Assembly (NCBI GenBank): GCA_033852095.1
Contig: JAWSVD010000100.1
Span: 1 to 11,750, forward strand
DNA: 11,750 bases
Reading direction: 5' to 3'
DNA from: CALCKW01 sp033852095
GTDB lineage: Bacteria; Pseudomonadota; Gammaproteobacteria; CALCKW01
Shown: in pieces, positions 6,021-11,750 of the stretch
Position numbering within the stretch: the stretch's first letter is position 1
How the letters are laid out: each line of letters begins with the position of its first letter
Program-made: the position numbers and the translations under genes
Notes under the pieces: generated by a model
Told to the model about the DNA's origin: nothing
Database searches by the model: none
Seen by the model: the letters and a program-made list of their open reading frames with translations, nothing else

Positions 6021-7505
6021 TCAAACCTTAAACCAAGCCGTCTTCAGCTCCAGATACTTATCAAAAGCATGCAACGACTTGTCATGCCCATTGCCCGATT
6101 GTTTTACCCCGCCCAAGGGCACGGTGATGTCTGAGCCGCCGTAGGTGTTGACGTGCACCACGCCTGCGTGGAGTTTGCGCACCATGCGGTGGGCGCGGGA
6201 GAGGGTGTTTGTCCACACGGCGGCGGCGAGGCCGTATTTGCTGTTGTTGGCGATGCTCAGCGCTTCTTCTTCGTTGTCGAAGGGGATGACGACCAGCACT
6301 GGGCCGAAGACTTCTTCTTGGGCGATGGCATCGGTTGCTTTGACGTCCGTGAGCATGGTCGGTGCCATGTAGAAGCCGCCTGTGTCTTGCAGCAGGCGTT
6401 TTCCACCGGTCACAAGGGTGGCACCTGCTTCGATGGCTTTGTTCACAGCACTGAGGTTCTGCTCCAGCTGTTGCAACGAGTTGATCGCACCTGCTGTGGT
6501 GTTTGGGTCCAGCGGGTCTCCGACCTTCATGGCTTCGGCGACGGTTTTGAGCTTGTCCACAAAGGTGTCGTGGATGCAGCGCTCCACCAACAGGCGCGAG
6601 CCCGCGATGCAGACCTGGCCGGAGTTGCGGAAGATGCCTTGGGCGCTGGTCTTGGCGGCTTCGTCCAGATCGGGCGCATCGGCGAAAACGATGTTGGGGG
6701 ATTTTCCGCCAAGCTCTAGGTAGACGCGTTTGAGGTTGCTGCGGGCGGATGCTTCCATCAGTCGGCGGCCGGTGGCGCCGGAGCCGGTGAACACCAGCGC
6801 GTCCACGTCGTGGCTCTCGGCGATGGCGGCGCCGACGGTGGCGCCTTCGCCGGTGACCACATTCAGTACGCCCGCGGGCAGGCCGGCGTCCAGTGCCAGC
6901 TCTGCGATTTTGATTAGGCTCAGGGAGGCTGTCTCAGCGGGTTTTAATACAACGGTGCAGCCGGCTGCGAGGGCGGGGCCGAGCTTCCAGCTGCCGATCA
7001 TCAGCGGGAAGTTCCAGGGCACGACGGCGCCAACAACCCCGACCGGTTGTTTGAGCACCAGGCCTAAATTGCCAGAACCTGTGGGCGCGATTTCGCCGAA
7101 TATCTTGTCCACCGCTTCGGCGTAATAGCGCAGGGTGGCGGCAGCGGAGAGGGGTTCTGCCTTGAGCGCCATGCTGATCTCTGTGCCGTTGTTCTTCACC
7201 CCCAACACCGCGAGGGACTCCGCATTGGCCTCGATCAGATCGGCCCACTTGAGCAGGATCTTTTTGCGTGCCGCTGGCGCGAGATCAGACCAGCGACCGT
7301 CGTCGAAGGCGCGGCGTGCGGCGGCGATGGCCGCCTGTGCATCGGCTTGCGTGCCGCGGGCCATGGTGGTCAGGACACTGCCGTCGATCGGTGAGATCAC
7401 TTCCATCACCGCGCCGTCGGATGCGGGGCGGCGCTCGCCGTCGATGATGTGCTGCGCGGGCGGGACGGGGGCGGAGCGAAGTTCTGAGAGGCGTGCCTGA
7501 TCCAT
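6021..7505 (-). CDS. NAD(P)-dependent aldehyde dehydrogenase, PuuC-like
   Basis: This 494-residue aldehyde dehydrogenase oxidises an aldehyde to the acid with NAD(P)+. All class motifs are present: PWNFP with Asn165, the cofactor loop FTGSGATGRR (239-248), ELGGKSP with general base Glu264, GQVCIAGSR with nucleophile Cys299, and EEVFGPV. The C-terminal KQSGNGHDKSLHAFDKY closely resembles E. coli PuuC (gamma-glutamyl-aminobutyraldehyde dehydrogenase, 495 residues), but no other putrescine-pathway gene is in the window, so the substrate is open. The IclR-type gene lies upstream on the same strand and is the likely regulator. A near-consensus promoter at 7538-7566 gives a short leader. ATG at 7505 has no clear Shine-Dalgarno, but family alignment favours it. 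Codon use is GC-rich, unlike the CBASS genes. Confidence 0.9.
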   Translation of the reverse strand: MDQARLSELRSAPVPPAQHIIDGERRPASDGAVMEVISPIDGSVLTTMARGTQADAQAAIAAARRAFDDGRWSDLAPAARKKILLKWADLIEANAESLAVLGVKNNGTEISMALKAEPLSAAATLRYYAEAVDKIFGEIAPTGSGNLGLVLKQPVGVVGAVVPWNFPLMIGSWKLGPALAAGCTVVLKPAETASLSLIKIAELALDAGLPAGVLNVVTGEGATVGAAIAESHDVDALVFTGSGATGRRLMEASARSNLKRVYLELGGKSPNIVFADAPDLDEAAKTSAQGIFRNSGQVCIAGSRLLVERCIHDTFVDKLKTVAEAMKVGDPLDPNTTAGAINSLQQLEQNLSAVNKAIEAGATLVTGGKRLLQDTGGFYMAPTMLTDVKATDAIAQEEVFGPVLVVIPFDNEEEALSIANNSKYGLAAAVWTNTLSRAHRMVRKLHAGVVHVNTYGGSDITVPLGGVKQSGNGHDKSLHAFDKYLELKTAWFKV

Positions 7506-7509
7506 AGTG

Positions 7510-7522
7510 GTTCACATGTTGA
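7510..7522. promoter_or_regulatory. Operator-like element in aldehyde dehydrogenase leader
   Basis: GTTCACATGTTGA matches 11 of 13 bases of GTTAACATGTTAA inside the perfect palindrome upstream of hpaF (11158-11173). It lies between the inferred -10 box and the ATG at 7505, a position where a bound repressor would block transcription. The match is seen directly; shared regulation is inference. Confidence 0.35.
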
Positions 7523-7537
7523 AACGACGGATCAAAT

Positions 7538-7566
7538 AGTATTGGCTGCACGCCTGTGCTTGTCAA
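7538..7566 (-). promoter_or_regulatory. Sigma70-type promoter of the aldehyde dehydrogenase gene
   Basis: On the minus strand a perfect TTGACA (7561-7566) is followed after 17 bases by AATACT (7538-7543), four of six matches to the -10 consensus. Transcription would start near 7531, about 25 bases before the ATG at 7505. It lies between iclR and the dehydrogenase gene, so the dehydrogenase need not depend on read-through. Confidence 0.5.
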
Positions 7567-7637
7567 TCACTTGCCTGCTCGAAGGTGATTTTCAGTGCAC
7601 CTTGAAGTTGTGTGGTGCAAAGAAGGGCTGCATCGCC

Positions 7638-8408
7638 TCAGTGCTTTTGAAAGTCTGCTGGTACACGTCCACCTATCTCCAAGCTTGTCTTGTGGCTCTC
7701 TTCAAGCAGGCAGCTGACGATTGTCTCGCGCAGCTCGTCGGTCATGCGGTGGATGGGGGTGGCGACGGCCAGCGACCCCGTGGCAAATTTGTCGCCGCCG
7801 AATATGGGCACCGCAATGCCGTATACCTCGTCTTCGTTTGTCTGGTCCGCCTCCGAGAAGCCATTCTGACGAATCGTGACCAAGCTGCTTTCCAGTGTTT
7901 TGCGATCCGTCAGGGTTTTAGGGGTTTTGGCCTTAAGCGGGGCGGCAAGCATCTTTTTCAGCTGGCTATCGGAGGAATAGGCCAACACGGCCAGGCCAGA
8001 GGCCGTGCTGTGGAAGGGCAGGATCTCACCCGCGACCAAGGAAACCCGATTACTGCGCTGGCTCTCGCTGATGCCGATGGTGGCCAGAGCGCGCCCGGAT
8101 ATAAGGGACGCATGGGCCGTCTCGCCGGTTGCGGCGGAGAGCCGATCCAGTGCCGCTTGAATGACAGAGGTGACTGGGAAGGCGGTTTCACGGATGCGGG
8201 CGAGGCGCAGCACGCCCGGCCCGAGTCGGTAGAGCTTGCTGTCGCTCGCCTGTTCGAGCAGACCGGAGTCCACCATAGCGCCCATCATGCGGTGCACGGT
8301 TGCCTTGTCCAGCCCGGCGCGACGCGCCAAGTCGGAGAGGCCAATCTCCGGCGATTGCTCGGAGAAGTGTTCGAGTAGGGCGAGTGCTTTGGCGACGGTT
8401 GATGACAT
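7638..8408 (-). CDS. IclR-family transcriptional regulator
   Basis: This 256-residue regulator has the IclR layout: an N-terminal winged helix-turn-helix (about 1-65, with LSDLARRAGLDKATVHRMM as the recognition region at 24-42) and a C-terminal effector-binding domain (about 75-250) that usually senses a small organic acid. Family members control catabolic operons and often themselves. I chose ATG at 8408 (MSSTVAKALALLEHF) because it begins at the HTH and gives the usual length. A longer frame back to 8639 would add 77 residues of unlike composition and would run through the promoter found at 8494-8522. The aldehyde dehydrogenase lies 132 bases downstream on the same strand and is the obvious target. 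The effector cannot be inferred. Confidence 0.88.
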   Translation of the reverse strand: MSSTVAKALALLEHFSEQSPEIGLSDLARRAGLDKATVHRMMGAMVDSGLLEQASDSKLYRLGPGVLRLARIRETAFPVTSVIQAALDRLSAATGETAHASLISGRALATIGISESQRSNRVSLVAGEILPFHSTASGLAVLAYSSDSQLKKMLAAPLKAKTPKTLTDRKTLESSLVTIRQNGFSEADQTNEDEVYGIAVPIFGGDKFATGSLAVATPIHRMTDELRETIVSCLLEESHKTSLEIGGRVPADFQKH

Positions 8409-8441
8409 GGGGGTGTGCTCGGGTGAATTGTATTGCTTCAC

Positions 8442-8452
8442 TTGACAGTCAA
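8442..8452. promoter_or_regulatory. Palindrome in iclR leader
   Basis: TTGACAGTCAA is an 11-base palindrome with a single central base, located in the untranslated leader between the iclR promoter and ATG 8408. It could be an operator for autoregulation; this is inference from position and symmetry only. Confidence 0.3.
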
Positions 8453-8467
8453 AATGCCGAAGGCAAG

Positions 8468-8508
8468 TTGGTTTTATTAAAGAATCGACGGTGATAATAA
8501 TAAACCGA
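8468..8508. repeat. Imperfect inverted repeat over the iclR promoter
   Basis: TTGGTTTTATTA (8468-8479) and TAATAAACCGA (8498-8508) are inverted copies with one mismatch and one indel. The right arm overlaps the -10 box and the left arm lies just downstream of the predicted start site. This suits a regulator-binding region, possibly for IclR itself. Confidence 0.35.
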
Positions 8509-8522
8509 TTTGAAATTGTCAA
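8494..8522 (-). promoter_or_regulatory. Near-consensus sigma70 promoter of the iclR gene
   Basis: On the minus strand a perfect TTGACA (8517-8522) lies 17 bases from TATTAT (8494-8499), which matches five of six -10 positions. Transcription would start near 8487 with a leader of about 80 bases before ATG 8408. Its presence argues against the longer upstream start for IclR. Confidence 0.65.
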
Positions 8523-8574
8523 TGCGGGGGGAACGCGGCTTTTTTTTGATGCAAGAGCCCTGGCTGTGACAGCA

Positions 8575-8790
8575 CATCGCCGCGATGGGCTCGGCTTTGG
8601 TGTTTTCTGCGGCATGATCCCAGGCGCCGGGAAGTGCATGTCGCAGTTTATGTCCTGCAGTTAGGCCCAGCGCGGATTCAACGCGCCCGAGCTCTTTGGA
8701 AACGGCAACCCGGAAAGGATAGTCGCCTCGGAGGCGGCGAACAACGCTGTGCCGGTTCCTTGGATTCCATCATGGCACTCTGCATCTGCT
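8575..8790 (+). pseudogene. Fragment of a TctA-type tricarboxylate transporter gene
   Basis: In one plus-strand frame the sequence reads GLGFGVFCGMIPGAGKCMSQ, then an in-frame TAG (8662-8664), then RGFNAPELFGNGNPERIVAS and EAANNAVP. This matches the conserved middle of TctA, the large membrane subunit of tripartite tricarboxylate transporters, where GxxPGAGG is followed by a loop ending FGxGxxEGVAAxEAANNA. A GIPGSA-like segment may follow in decayed form (WIPSWHSASAD). Both ends are missing and one stop interrupts it, so it is a remnant of a roughly 500-residue protein. No TctB or TctC partner is seen. The family call rests on motif recognition by eye. Confidence 0.65.
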
Positions 8791-9140
8791 GATTGCTGCT
8801 GGACATCACCGTGATAGTGTTCTTGTCTTTGCCACCGATGGGCTGCGATGATCGATATCGACGACAGTGGCTGGGGTTTTCGTGCCTTTGATGTGGCCAC
8901 TGCGCTTATACAAAACAGAGCTGAAGCGAGATACTACAAATTGTAGGCTGCGGTGAAAGTAGGATACCGCGAGATGCGGGCCTTTGATAAATCTCAGCTG
9001 CCGCAGTTCCTGGCGCTGCGCGCGGCGACTTACGTGGGCTGGATCAACGAGCGCATGGCCGAGCCGGGTTCGGCCAAGCGCATTGAGCGATTCATCGCAG
9101 ACGCGCGCATTGTGCGGCAATTATTTGAAAACAAAAGAAC
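8790..9140 (+). pseudogene. C-terminal fragment of an APH-family phosphotransferase
   Basis: The Brenner-type loop of choline/aminoglycoside kinase-like phosphotransferases survives in decayed form as LIAAGHHRDSVLVFATDGLR (up to 8848). A frameshift near 8848 and then MIDIDDSGWGFRAFDVATAL follow, equivalent to the family's VIDFDDxGxGxxxxDLA. The frame meets a TAG at 8944-8946 and continues as GYREMRAFDKSQLPQFLALR and AATYVGWINERMAEPG, the typical helical C-terminus. The catalytic HxDxxxxN residues are substituted. The N-terminal half is absent and the fragment abuts the TctA remnant, so this is a deletion junction between two dead genes. The open frame runs on to 9207, over the start of the next gene. 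Confidence 0.7.
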
Positions 9141-9160
9141 AATCTTAAGGGGAGACAATC

Positions 9161-10402
9161 ATGAGCAAGACCATTCTGGTCATCGGCACCTTCGACACCA
9201 AGGATGACGAGCTGGAATACCTGATGGCACGCATCAGGTCCCAGGGCGGCTCCGTGTTGAGCATGGACGTCTCGGTGCTGGGTGATCCTGTGACGCCGAG
9301 CGATATCTCAAAGCACGACGTGATTGCTGCGGTGGGTGAAACCATCGACGGCCTGATAGCGCTGGGCGATGAGGGCGAGGCCTTCGAGAAAATGAGCGCA
9401 GGCGCGGCGCTGATGACCCGCCGCCTGTTTGATGAGGGTAAGTTCGACGGCATGATTGCGCTGGGTGGCACCATGGGCACTGACCTCGCACTGGATTGTG
9501 CCACCGCACTGCCGATTGGCGTGCCGAAATACATTGTCTCTACCGTGGCGGGATCGCCGCTGATAGCGGCGGATCGCATGGCGGCGGATGTGCAGTTCAT
9601 CCTCTGGGCAGGCGGCCTGTACGGGCTCAACCCCCTGTGCAAGTCATCGCTAAGCCAAGCGGCCGGAGCTGTATTGGGCGCTGCCCAGGCGGTAGAAAAA
9701 CCCGCCTTCGAGCGCCCCATGGTGGGCATGACTTCCCTGGGCTCGTCTTGCCTTCAATACATGAAGCCGCTGCACGCCGCGCTGAGCCAACGCGGATATG
9801 ACGTCGCCGTATTCCACAGCACGGGCATGGGCGGCATGGCCTTTGAACGACTGGCCGCGGAGGGGGCCTTTGCCTGCGTGATGGACTTCTCGCAGCAAGA
9901 GTTGGTGAACATGCTGCACGGCTCGGTGGTCAGCGCGGGGGAAGACCGCCTGAGAGGCGCCGGGCGCAGCGGTACACCGCAACTGGTGGCACCGGGTGCG
10001 TCCGATATCCTCGATCTGGCGGGTTGGCAAGAGATCCCCGCGCGGTTCCGCGATCGGCCCTTTCATCAGCACAACCGTCTCATTAAAAGCGTGGCCTTTA
10101 ATGCCGCTGAGCGGCGGGCAATAGCCGCAGAAATGGCGGATCGATTGGCGGGTGCCACCGGTCCCACGCATTTTTTCTTGCCCGCAGGTGGCGTTGAAGA
10201 GTGGGACAGAGCAGGGCAGGCGGCGCATAATCCTGAAGGTTTGGCAGCGTTCGTGTCCGAGGCCGAGCAGCAGCTGAAACAGCAGAGCGTTGCCCATGAG
10301 ACGCTTGAATGCCATATCAATGATGCGGCCTTTGTAGAGACGGTGCTGGCGAAATTCGACGCGTGGGTCAGCGAGGGCCTGGTGCCCGTTGGCGCGGGGT
10401 GA
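9161..10402 (+). CDS. Tm-1-like ATP-binding domain protein (UPF0261)
   Basis: This 413-residue protein matches the UPF0261/Tm-1-like family, named after the tomato Tm-1 resistance protein, whose N-terminal domain binds ATP. Two Rossmann-like halves are visible: VIGTFDTKDDELEYL near the N-terminus (7-21) and ALGGTMGTDLA (100-110) in the first, then FHSTGMGGMAFERLAAEG and the near C-terminal FFLPAGGVEEWDRAG in the second. The bacterial role is unsettled. Relatives often neighbour small-molecule catabolism genes, which fits here, but I assign no reaction. AAGGGGAG (9147-9154) is a good ribosome binding site seven bases before ATG 9161. It is intact although its upstream plus-strand neighbours are decayed. 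It converges with hpaR, with 44 bases between them. Confidence 0.9.
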   Translation: MSKTILVIGTFDTKDDELEYLMARIRSQGGSVLSMDVSVLGDPVTPSDISKHDVIAAVGETIDGLIALGDEGEAFEKMSAGAALMTRRLFDEGKFDGMIALGGTMGTDLALDCATALPIGVPKYIVSTVAGSPLIAADRMAADVQFILWAGGLYGLNPLCKSSLSQAAGAVLGAAQAVEKPAFERPMVGMTSLGSSCLQYMKPLHAALSQRGYDVAVFHSTGMGGMAFERLAAEGAFACVMDFSQQELVNMLHGSVVSAGEDRLRGAGRSGTPQLVAPGASDILDLAGWQEIPARFRDRPFHQHNRLIKSVAFNAAERRAIAAEMADRLAGATGPTHFFLPAGGVEEWDRAGQAAHNPEGLAAFVSEAEQQLKQQSVAHETLECHINDAAFVETVLAKFDAWVSEGLVPVGAG

Positions 10403-10439
10403 CAGCTCAGCCTGTTCGGCGAAAGGGTCAAGACTTTGC

Positions 10440-10459
10440 AGAGGGTCTATTTGCCCTCT
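10440..10459. terminator. Hairpin at the convergent gene junction
   Basis: AGAGGG (10440-10445) and CCCTCT (10454-10459) form a perfect 6-bp stem with an 8-base loop holding the hpaR stop codon (10447-10449). It lies between two converging genes, so it could serve both strands. Neither side has a T-run, so it is at best a weak intrinsic terminator. Confidence 0.3.
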
Positions 10460-10887
10460 AACTGCTGCAAGAGCGCGATGAGCGTATCGAAGTTCTCATC
10501 GCCCAGGCGCTCGCGGTAGCTCTGCCCGATGATCAGCGCCTGTTCTGTGTGCGTGTCGATGATCTGCTGCCCGGCGTCGGTGATCGCCACGGTCTGTCGC
10601 CTGCGGTCTTCGGGGTTGACCCGTTGAGTGATCAGGCCCCGCGCTTTCATCGCCTGAGCGATGCGCGTGAGGCTGGGCAGCAGCAGTGCCGACTTCTCCG
10701 CCAGGGAGGAGGCATCCATGGGCCCCAGCTCCGACAGCACCCGCAGCACACGCCACTGTTGCTCTGTGATGCCGCTCTCGGCCAGCATGTGTCGAATCGG
10801 CGCCATGACGTTTTCGCGGGCGCGGATCAGCGCGATAGGCAGGGAGCGGGCCGTTGAGGGCAGTGTCTTTTTGTCAGGGGTCGGCAT
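10447..10887 (-). CDS. hpaR: HpaR, MarR-family repressor of homoprotocatechuate degradation
   Basis: This 146-residue MarR-family winged-helix protein has the HpaR hallmark RSLPIALIRARENVMAPIR (14-32), then TEQQWRVLRVL (41-51), an HTH around 57-80 and a wing with PEDRRRQTVAIT (92-103). HpaR represses the hpa meta-cleavage operon and is released by 4-hydroxyphenylacetate or homoprotocatechuate-type compounds, as known from E. coli W. It is divergent from hpaF, which is the first gene of the degradative cluster in this window, and the shared upstream region carries a perfect palindrome. ATG at 10887 gives the usual family length; no strong ribosome binding site is visible before it. Confidence 0.88.
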   Translation of the reverse strand: MPTPDKKTLPSTARSLPIALIRARENVMAPIRHMLAESGITEQQWRVLRVLSELGPMDASSLAEKSALLLPSLTRIAQAMKARGLITQRVNPEDRRRQTVAITDAGQQIIDTHTEQALIIGQSYRERLGDENFDTLIALLQQLEGK

Positions 10888-11136
10888 AGGTTTTAAAGCG
10901 CTTGATCGAGCGGGGAAGGCAATACGCGGCGTCTTCAGACTGGCTGCCGCGGAGCTTTCTGTGTCGCCACTTTAAGCTGCTTCAGCTTCTATTACCACAC
11001 GGCTGTAGATCGTCCGCGCTTCTTCAGCGGTGCTTTCAGCCTGCAAATCGCACCCGATAGAGGCATGCTCTGTCGAGGCGGCGCTTCGCCGCAGCGGCTC
11101 TAGCGCGGCCCTAGCAGCGCGACAGCATGAATTATC

Positions 11137-11166
11137 TTTACATCAATTCTGAAATACAGTTAACAT
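11137..11166 (+). promoter_or_regulatory. Candidate hpaF promoter
   Basis: TTTACA (11137-11142, five of six -35 matches) is followed after 18 bases by TAACAT (11161-11166, four of six -10 matches). The -10 lies inside the perfect palindrome 11158-11173, so a bound repressor would occlude RNA polymerase. The start would fall near 11173, about 20 bases before ATG 11195. Confidence 0.45.
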
Positions 11167-11173
11167 GTTAACT
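11158..11173. promoter_or_regulatory. Perfect 16-bp palindrome, likely HpaR operator
   Basis: AGTTAACATGTTAACT is identical to its reverse complement over all 16 bases. Size and symmetry suit a MarR-family dimer, and it lies 21 bases upstream of hpaF, over the inferred -10 box, in the divergent region next to hpaR. The palindrome is seen directly; HpaR binding is inference from family behaviour and position. Confidence 0.7.
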
Positions 11174-11194
11174 AAATAGAGAGAAGGAAATGCC

Positions 11195-11578
11195 ATGCCG
11201 CACTTTCACGTCGAATACTCGGCCAATCTGGAGCCTGTCGTCGATATGGGCGCGTTTTGTGAGCTGATTCGCGCGACCGCCGCTGGCATCGACACCTTTC
11301 CGCTGGCGGGGATTCGGGTGCGCGCCACCCGAGTGGATCACTGCGCCATCGCCGACGGAAATGCCAAGCACGGCTTTGTGGACATCTCCATTCGTCTGCG
11401 CGGCGGGCGGCCACAAGCGGTCAAGGCCGCCGCCTGCGAGGGCATTTTTGATGCGGCCAAGCAGTTCCTTGCACCGACCATGGCGCAGCACTCCATTGCT
11501 TTGTCACTGGAGATGCGTGACATCGACCCTGAGTTATCCCCCAAAACCGGCAGCATCCGCGACCACCTGGAGAAATAA
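11195..11578 (+). CDS. hpaF: HpaF, 5-carboxymethyl-2-hydroxymuconate delta-isomerase
   Basis: This 127-residue enzyme isomerises 5-carboxymethyl-2-hydroxymuconate in the homoprotocatechuate meta-cleavage pathway. It starts MPHFHVEYSANL; Pro2, exposed after removal of Met, is the catalytic base of the tautomerase-superfamily fold. Length and the RVRATRVDHCAIADG and HGFVDISIRL segments fit the CHMI family. AGAAGGA (11182-11188) provides a ribosome binding site at good spacing. An overlapping ATG at 11190 is out of frame and unlikely. The next gene begins two bases after its stop, so they form an operon. The palindrome 11158-11173 probably puts it under HpaR control. Confidence 0.92.
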   Translation: MPHFHVEYSANLEPVVDMGAFCELIRATAAGIDTFPLAGIRVRATRVDHCAIADGNAKHGFVDISIRLRGGRPQAVKAAACEGIFDAAKQFLAPTMAQHSIALSLEMRDIDPELSPKTGSIRDHLEK

Positions 11579-11580
11579 GC

Positions 11581-11750
11581 ATGTCCCAGCTTGAGCAGAA
11601 CATTCAAAAACTCGGCGGCTATCTCGCTCGATTTAAAGAGACGGGTATATTGAATCGCATTGACGGCGAGGCTCACCCAGGGGCTAGCGGGGTGTTTCAG
11701 ACCAGCACGCCTGTGGATAAAAGTGTCATATGTGATGTCGCTCATGGCAC
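11581..11750 (+). CDS. hpaE: Aldehyde dehydrogenase, 5' part; probable HpaE
   Basis: From ATG 11581, two bases after hpaF, the frame is open to the window end (56 codons and two bases). It starts MSQLEQNIQKLGGYLARF and continues NRIDGEAHPGASGVFQTSTP with VDKSVICDVAHG. The segment resembling xxIDGExxxxxxGxxFxxxxPxDxxxIxxVAxG is the standard N-terminus of aldehyde dehydrogenases. In hpa clusters the dehydrogenase next to hpaF is normally HpaE, 5-carboxymethyl-2-hydroxymuconate semialdehyde dehydrogenase, which makes the HpaF substrate precursor acid. The catalytic domain lies beyond the window, so the specific name rests on position. The leader before the conserved segment is somewhat longer than in many relatives. 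Confidence 0.75.
   Translation, partial: MSQLEQNIQKLGGYLARFKETGILNRIDGEAHPGASGVFQTSTPVDKSVICDVAHG

Larger units (their letters stand above)
10888..11194. other. Divergent hpaR-hpaF control region
   Basis: No gene is seen. The hpaF-proximal end holds a promoter and palindromic operator (listed separately). A stable GC hairpin, GCGGCG-CTT-CGCCGC (11078-11092), lies in the middle with no T-run after it. AAGCGCTT (10896-10903) is a short palindrome just upstream of hpaR. I could not identify a convincing hpaR promoter. Confidence 0.5.

Noticed and set aside
5674..6144. Plus-strand open frame after cap3 as a possible fifth CBASS gene
   Set aside because: No domain or ribosome binding site is visible, and it runs into the convergent aldehyde dehydrogenase gene.
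6153..6719. Plus-strand open frames opposite the aldehyde dehydrogenase
   Set aside because: They lie wholly inside a dehydrogenase gene with all catalytic motifs intact; their protein composition is typical of antisense frames.
7542..8378. Long plus-strand open frame (278 codons) opposite the IclR gene
   Set aside because: It is antisense to a well-supported IclR-family gene, has no recognisable domain and arises from GC-rich codon bias on the opposite strand.
7638..8639. Longer IclR protein starting at 8639
   Set aside because: The extra 77 residues have no family similarity and would span the near-consensus promoter at 8494-8522.
1..11750. tRNA, rRNA, CRISPR array, transposase or integrase genes
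   Set aside because: I looked on both strands and found no tRNA-like cloverleaf, no regularly spaced repeats with unique spacers and no recombinase motif, so the route of CBASS acquisition is not visible here.

Overview
The window looks like chromosomal DNA from a GC-rich gammaproteobacterium. The evidence is an Hpa (homoprotocatechuate) catabolic cluster, a PuuC-like aldehyde dehydrogenase, IclR and MarR regulators and sigma70-type promoters. Genus cannot be set from sequence reading alone. A visibly AT-richer block (about 820-6000) with different codon use sits between GC-rich metabolic genes and is probably acquired accessory DNA.

Layout. 1-323: no convincing gene, but a hairpin and four 14-bp tandem repeats. 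324-818 (minus strand): remains of an antitoxin-type operon, an AbrB/SpoVT-fold gene broken by a one-base frameshift followed, with overlapping stop and start, by an intact HigA-like HTH antitoxin; no toxin is visible. 1241-5635 (plus strand): a complete four-gene type II CBASS anti-phage operon: patatin-like phospholipase effector (capV), DncV-like cyclic nucleotide synthase, E2-E1 fusion (cap2) and JAMM/JAB isopeptidase (cap3). 5636-6020: no supported gene. 6021-8408 (minus strand): a PuuC-like aldehyde dehydrogenase and its upstream IclR-family regulator, each with a near-consensus promoter. 8575-9140 (plus strand): two decayed gene fragments, one from a TctA-type tricarboxylate transporter and one from the C-terminal half of an APH-family phosphotransferase. 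9161-10402: an intact Tm-1-like (UPF0261) protein. 10447-11750: the start of an hpa cluster, with hpaR divergent from hpaF and the 5' end of an aldehyde dehydrogenase gene that is probably hpaE. A perfect 16-bp palindrome overlaps the inferred hpaF promoter.

How the genes work together. In the CBASS operon the synthase is expected to make a cyclic dinucleotide on phage infection, by analogy with V. cholerae DncV 3',3'-cGAMP. This activates CapV, which degrades membrane phospholipids and kills or arrests the cell. Cap2 primes the synthase by attaching its C-terminus to a target, and Cap3 reverses that. All catalytic residues I looked for are present, so the operon appears functional. The architecture is a known one; what is less ordinary is the DncV-like enzyme with a short N-terminus and a Gly-Tyr-Ala tail, the hydrophobic open frame upstream of capV, and weak direct repeats bracketing the block. 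On the metabolic side, a near-copy of the hpaF operator palindrome lies in the leader of the PuuC-like gene, which hints at shared MarR/HpaR-type control.
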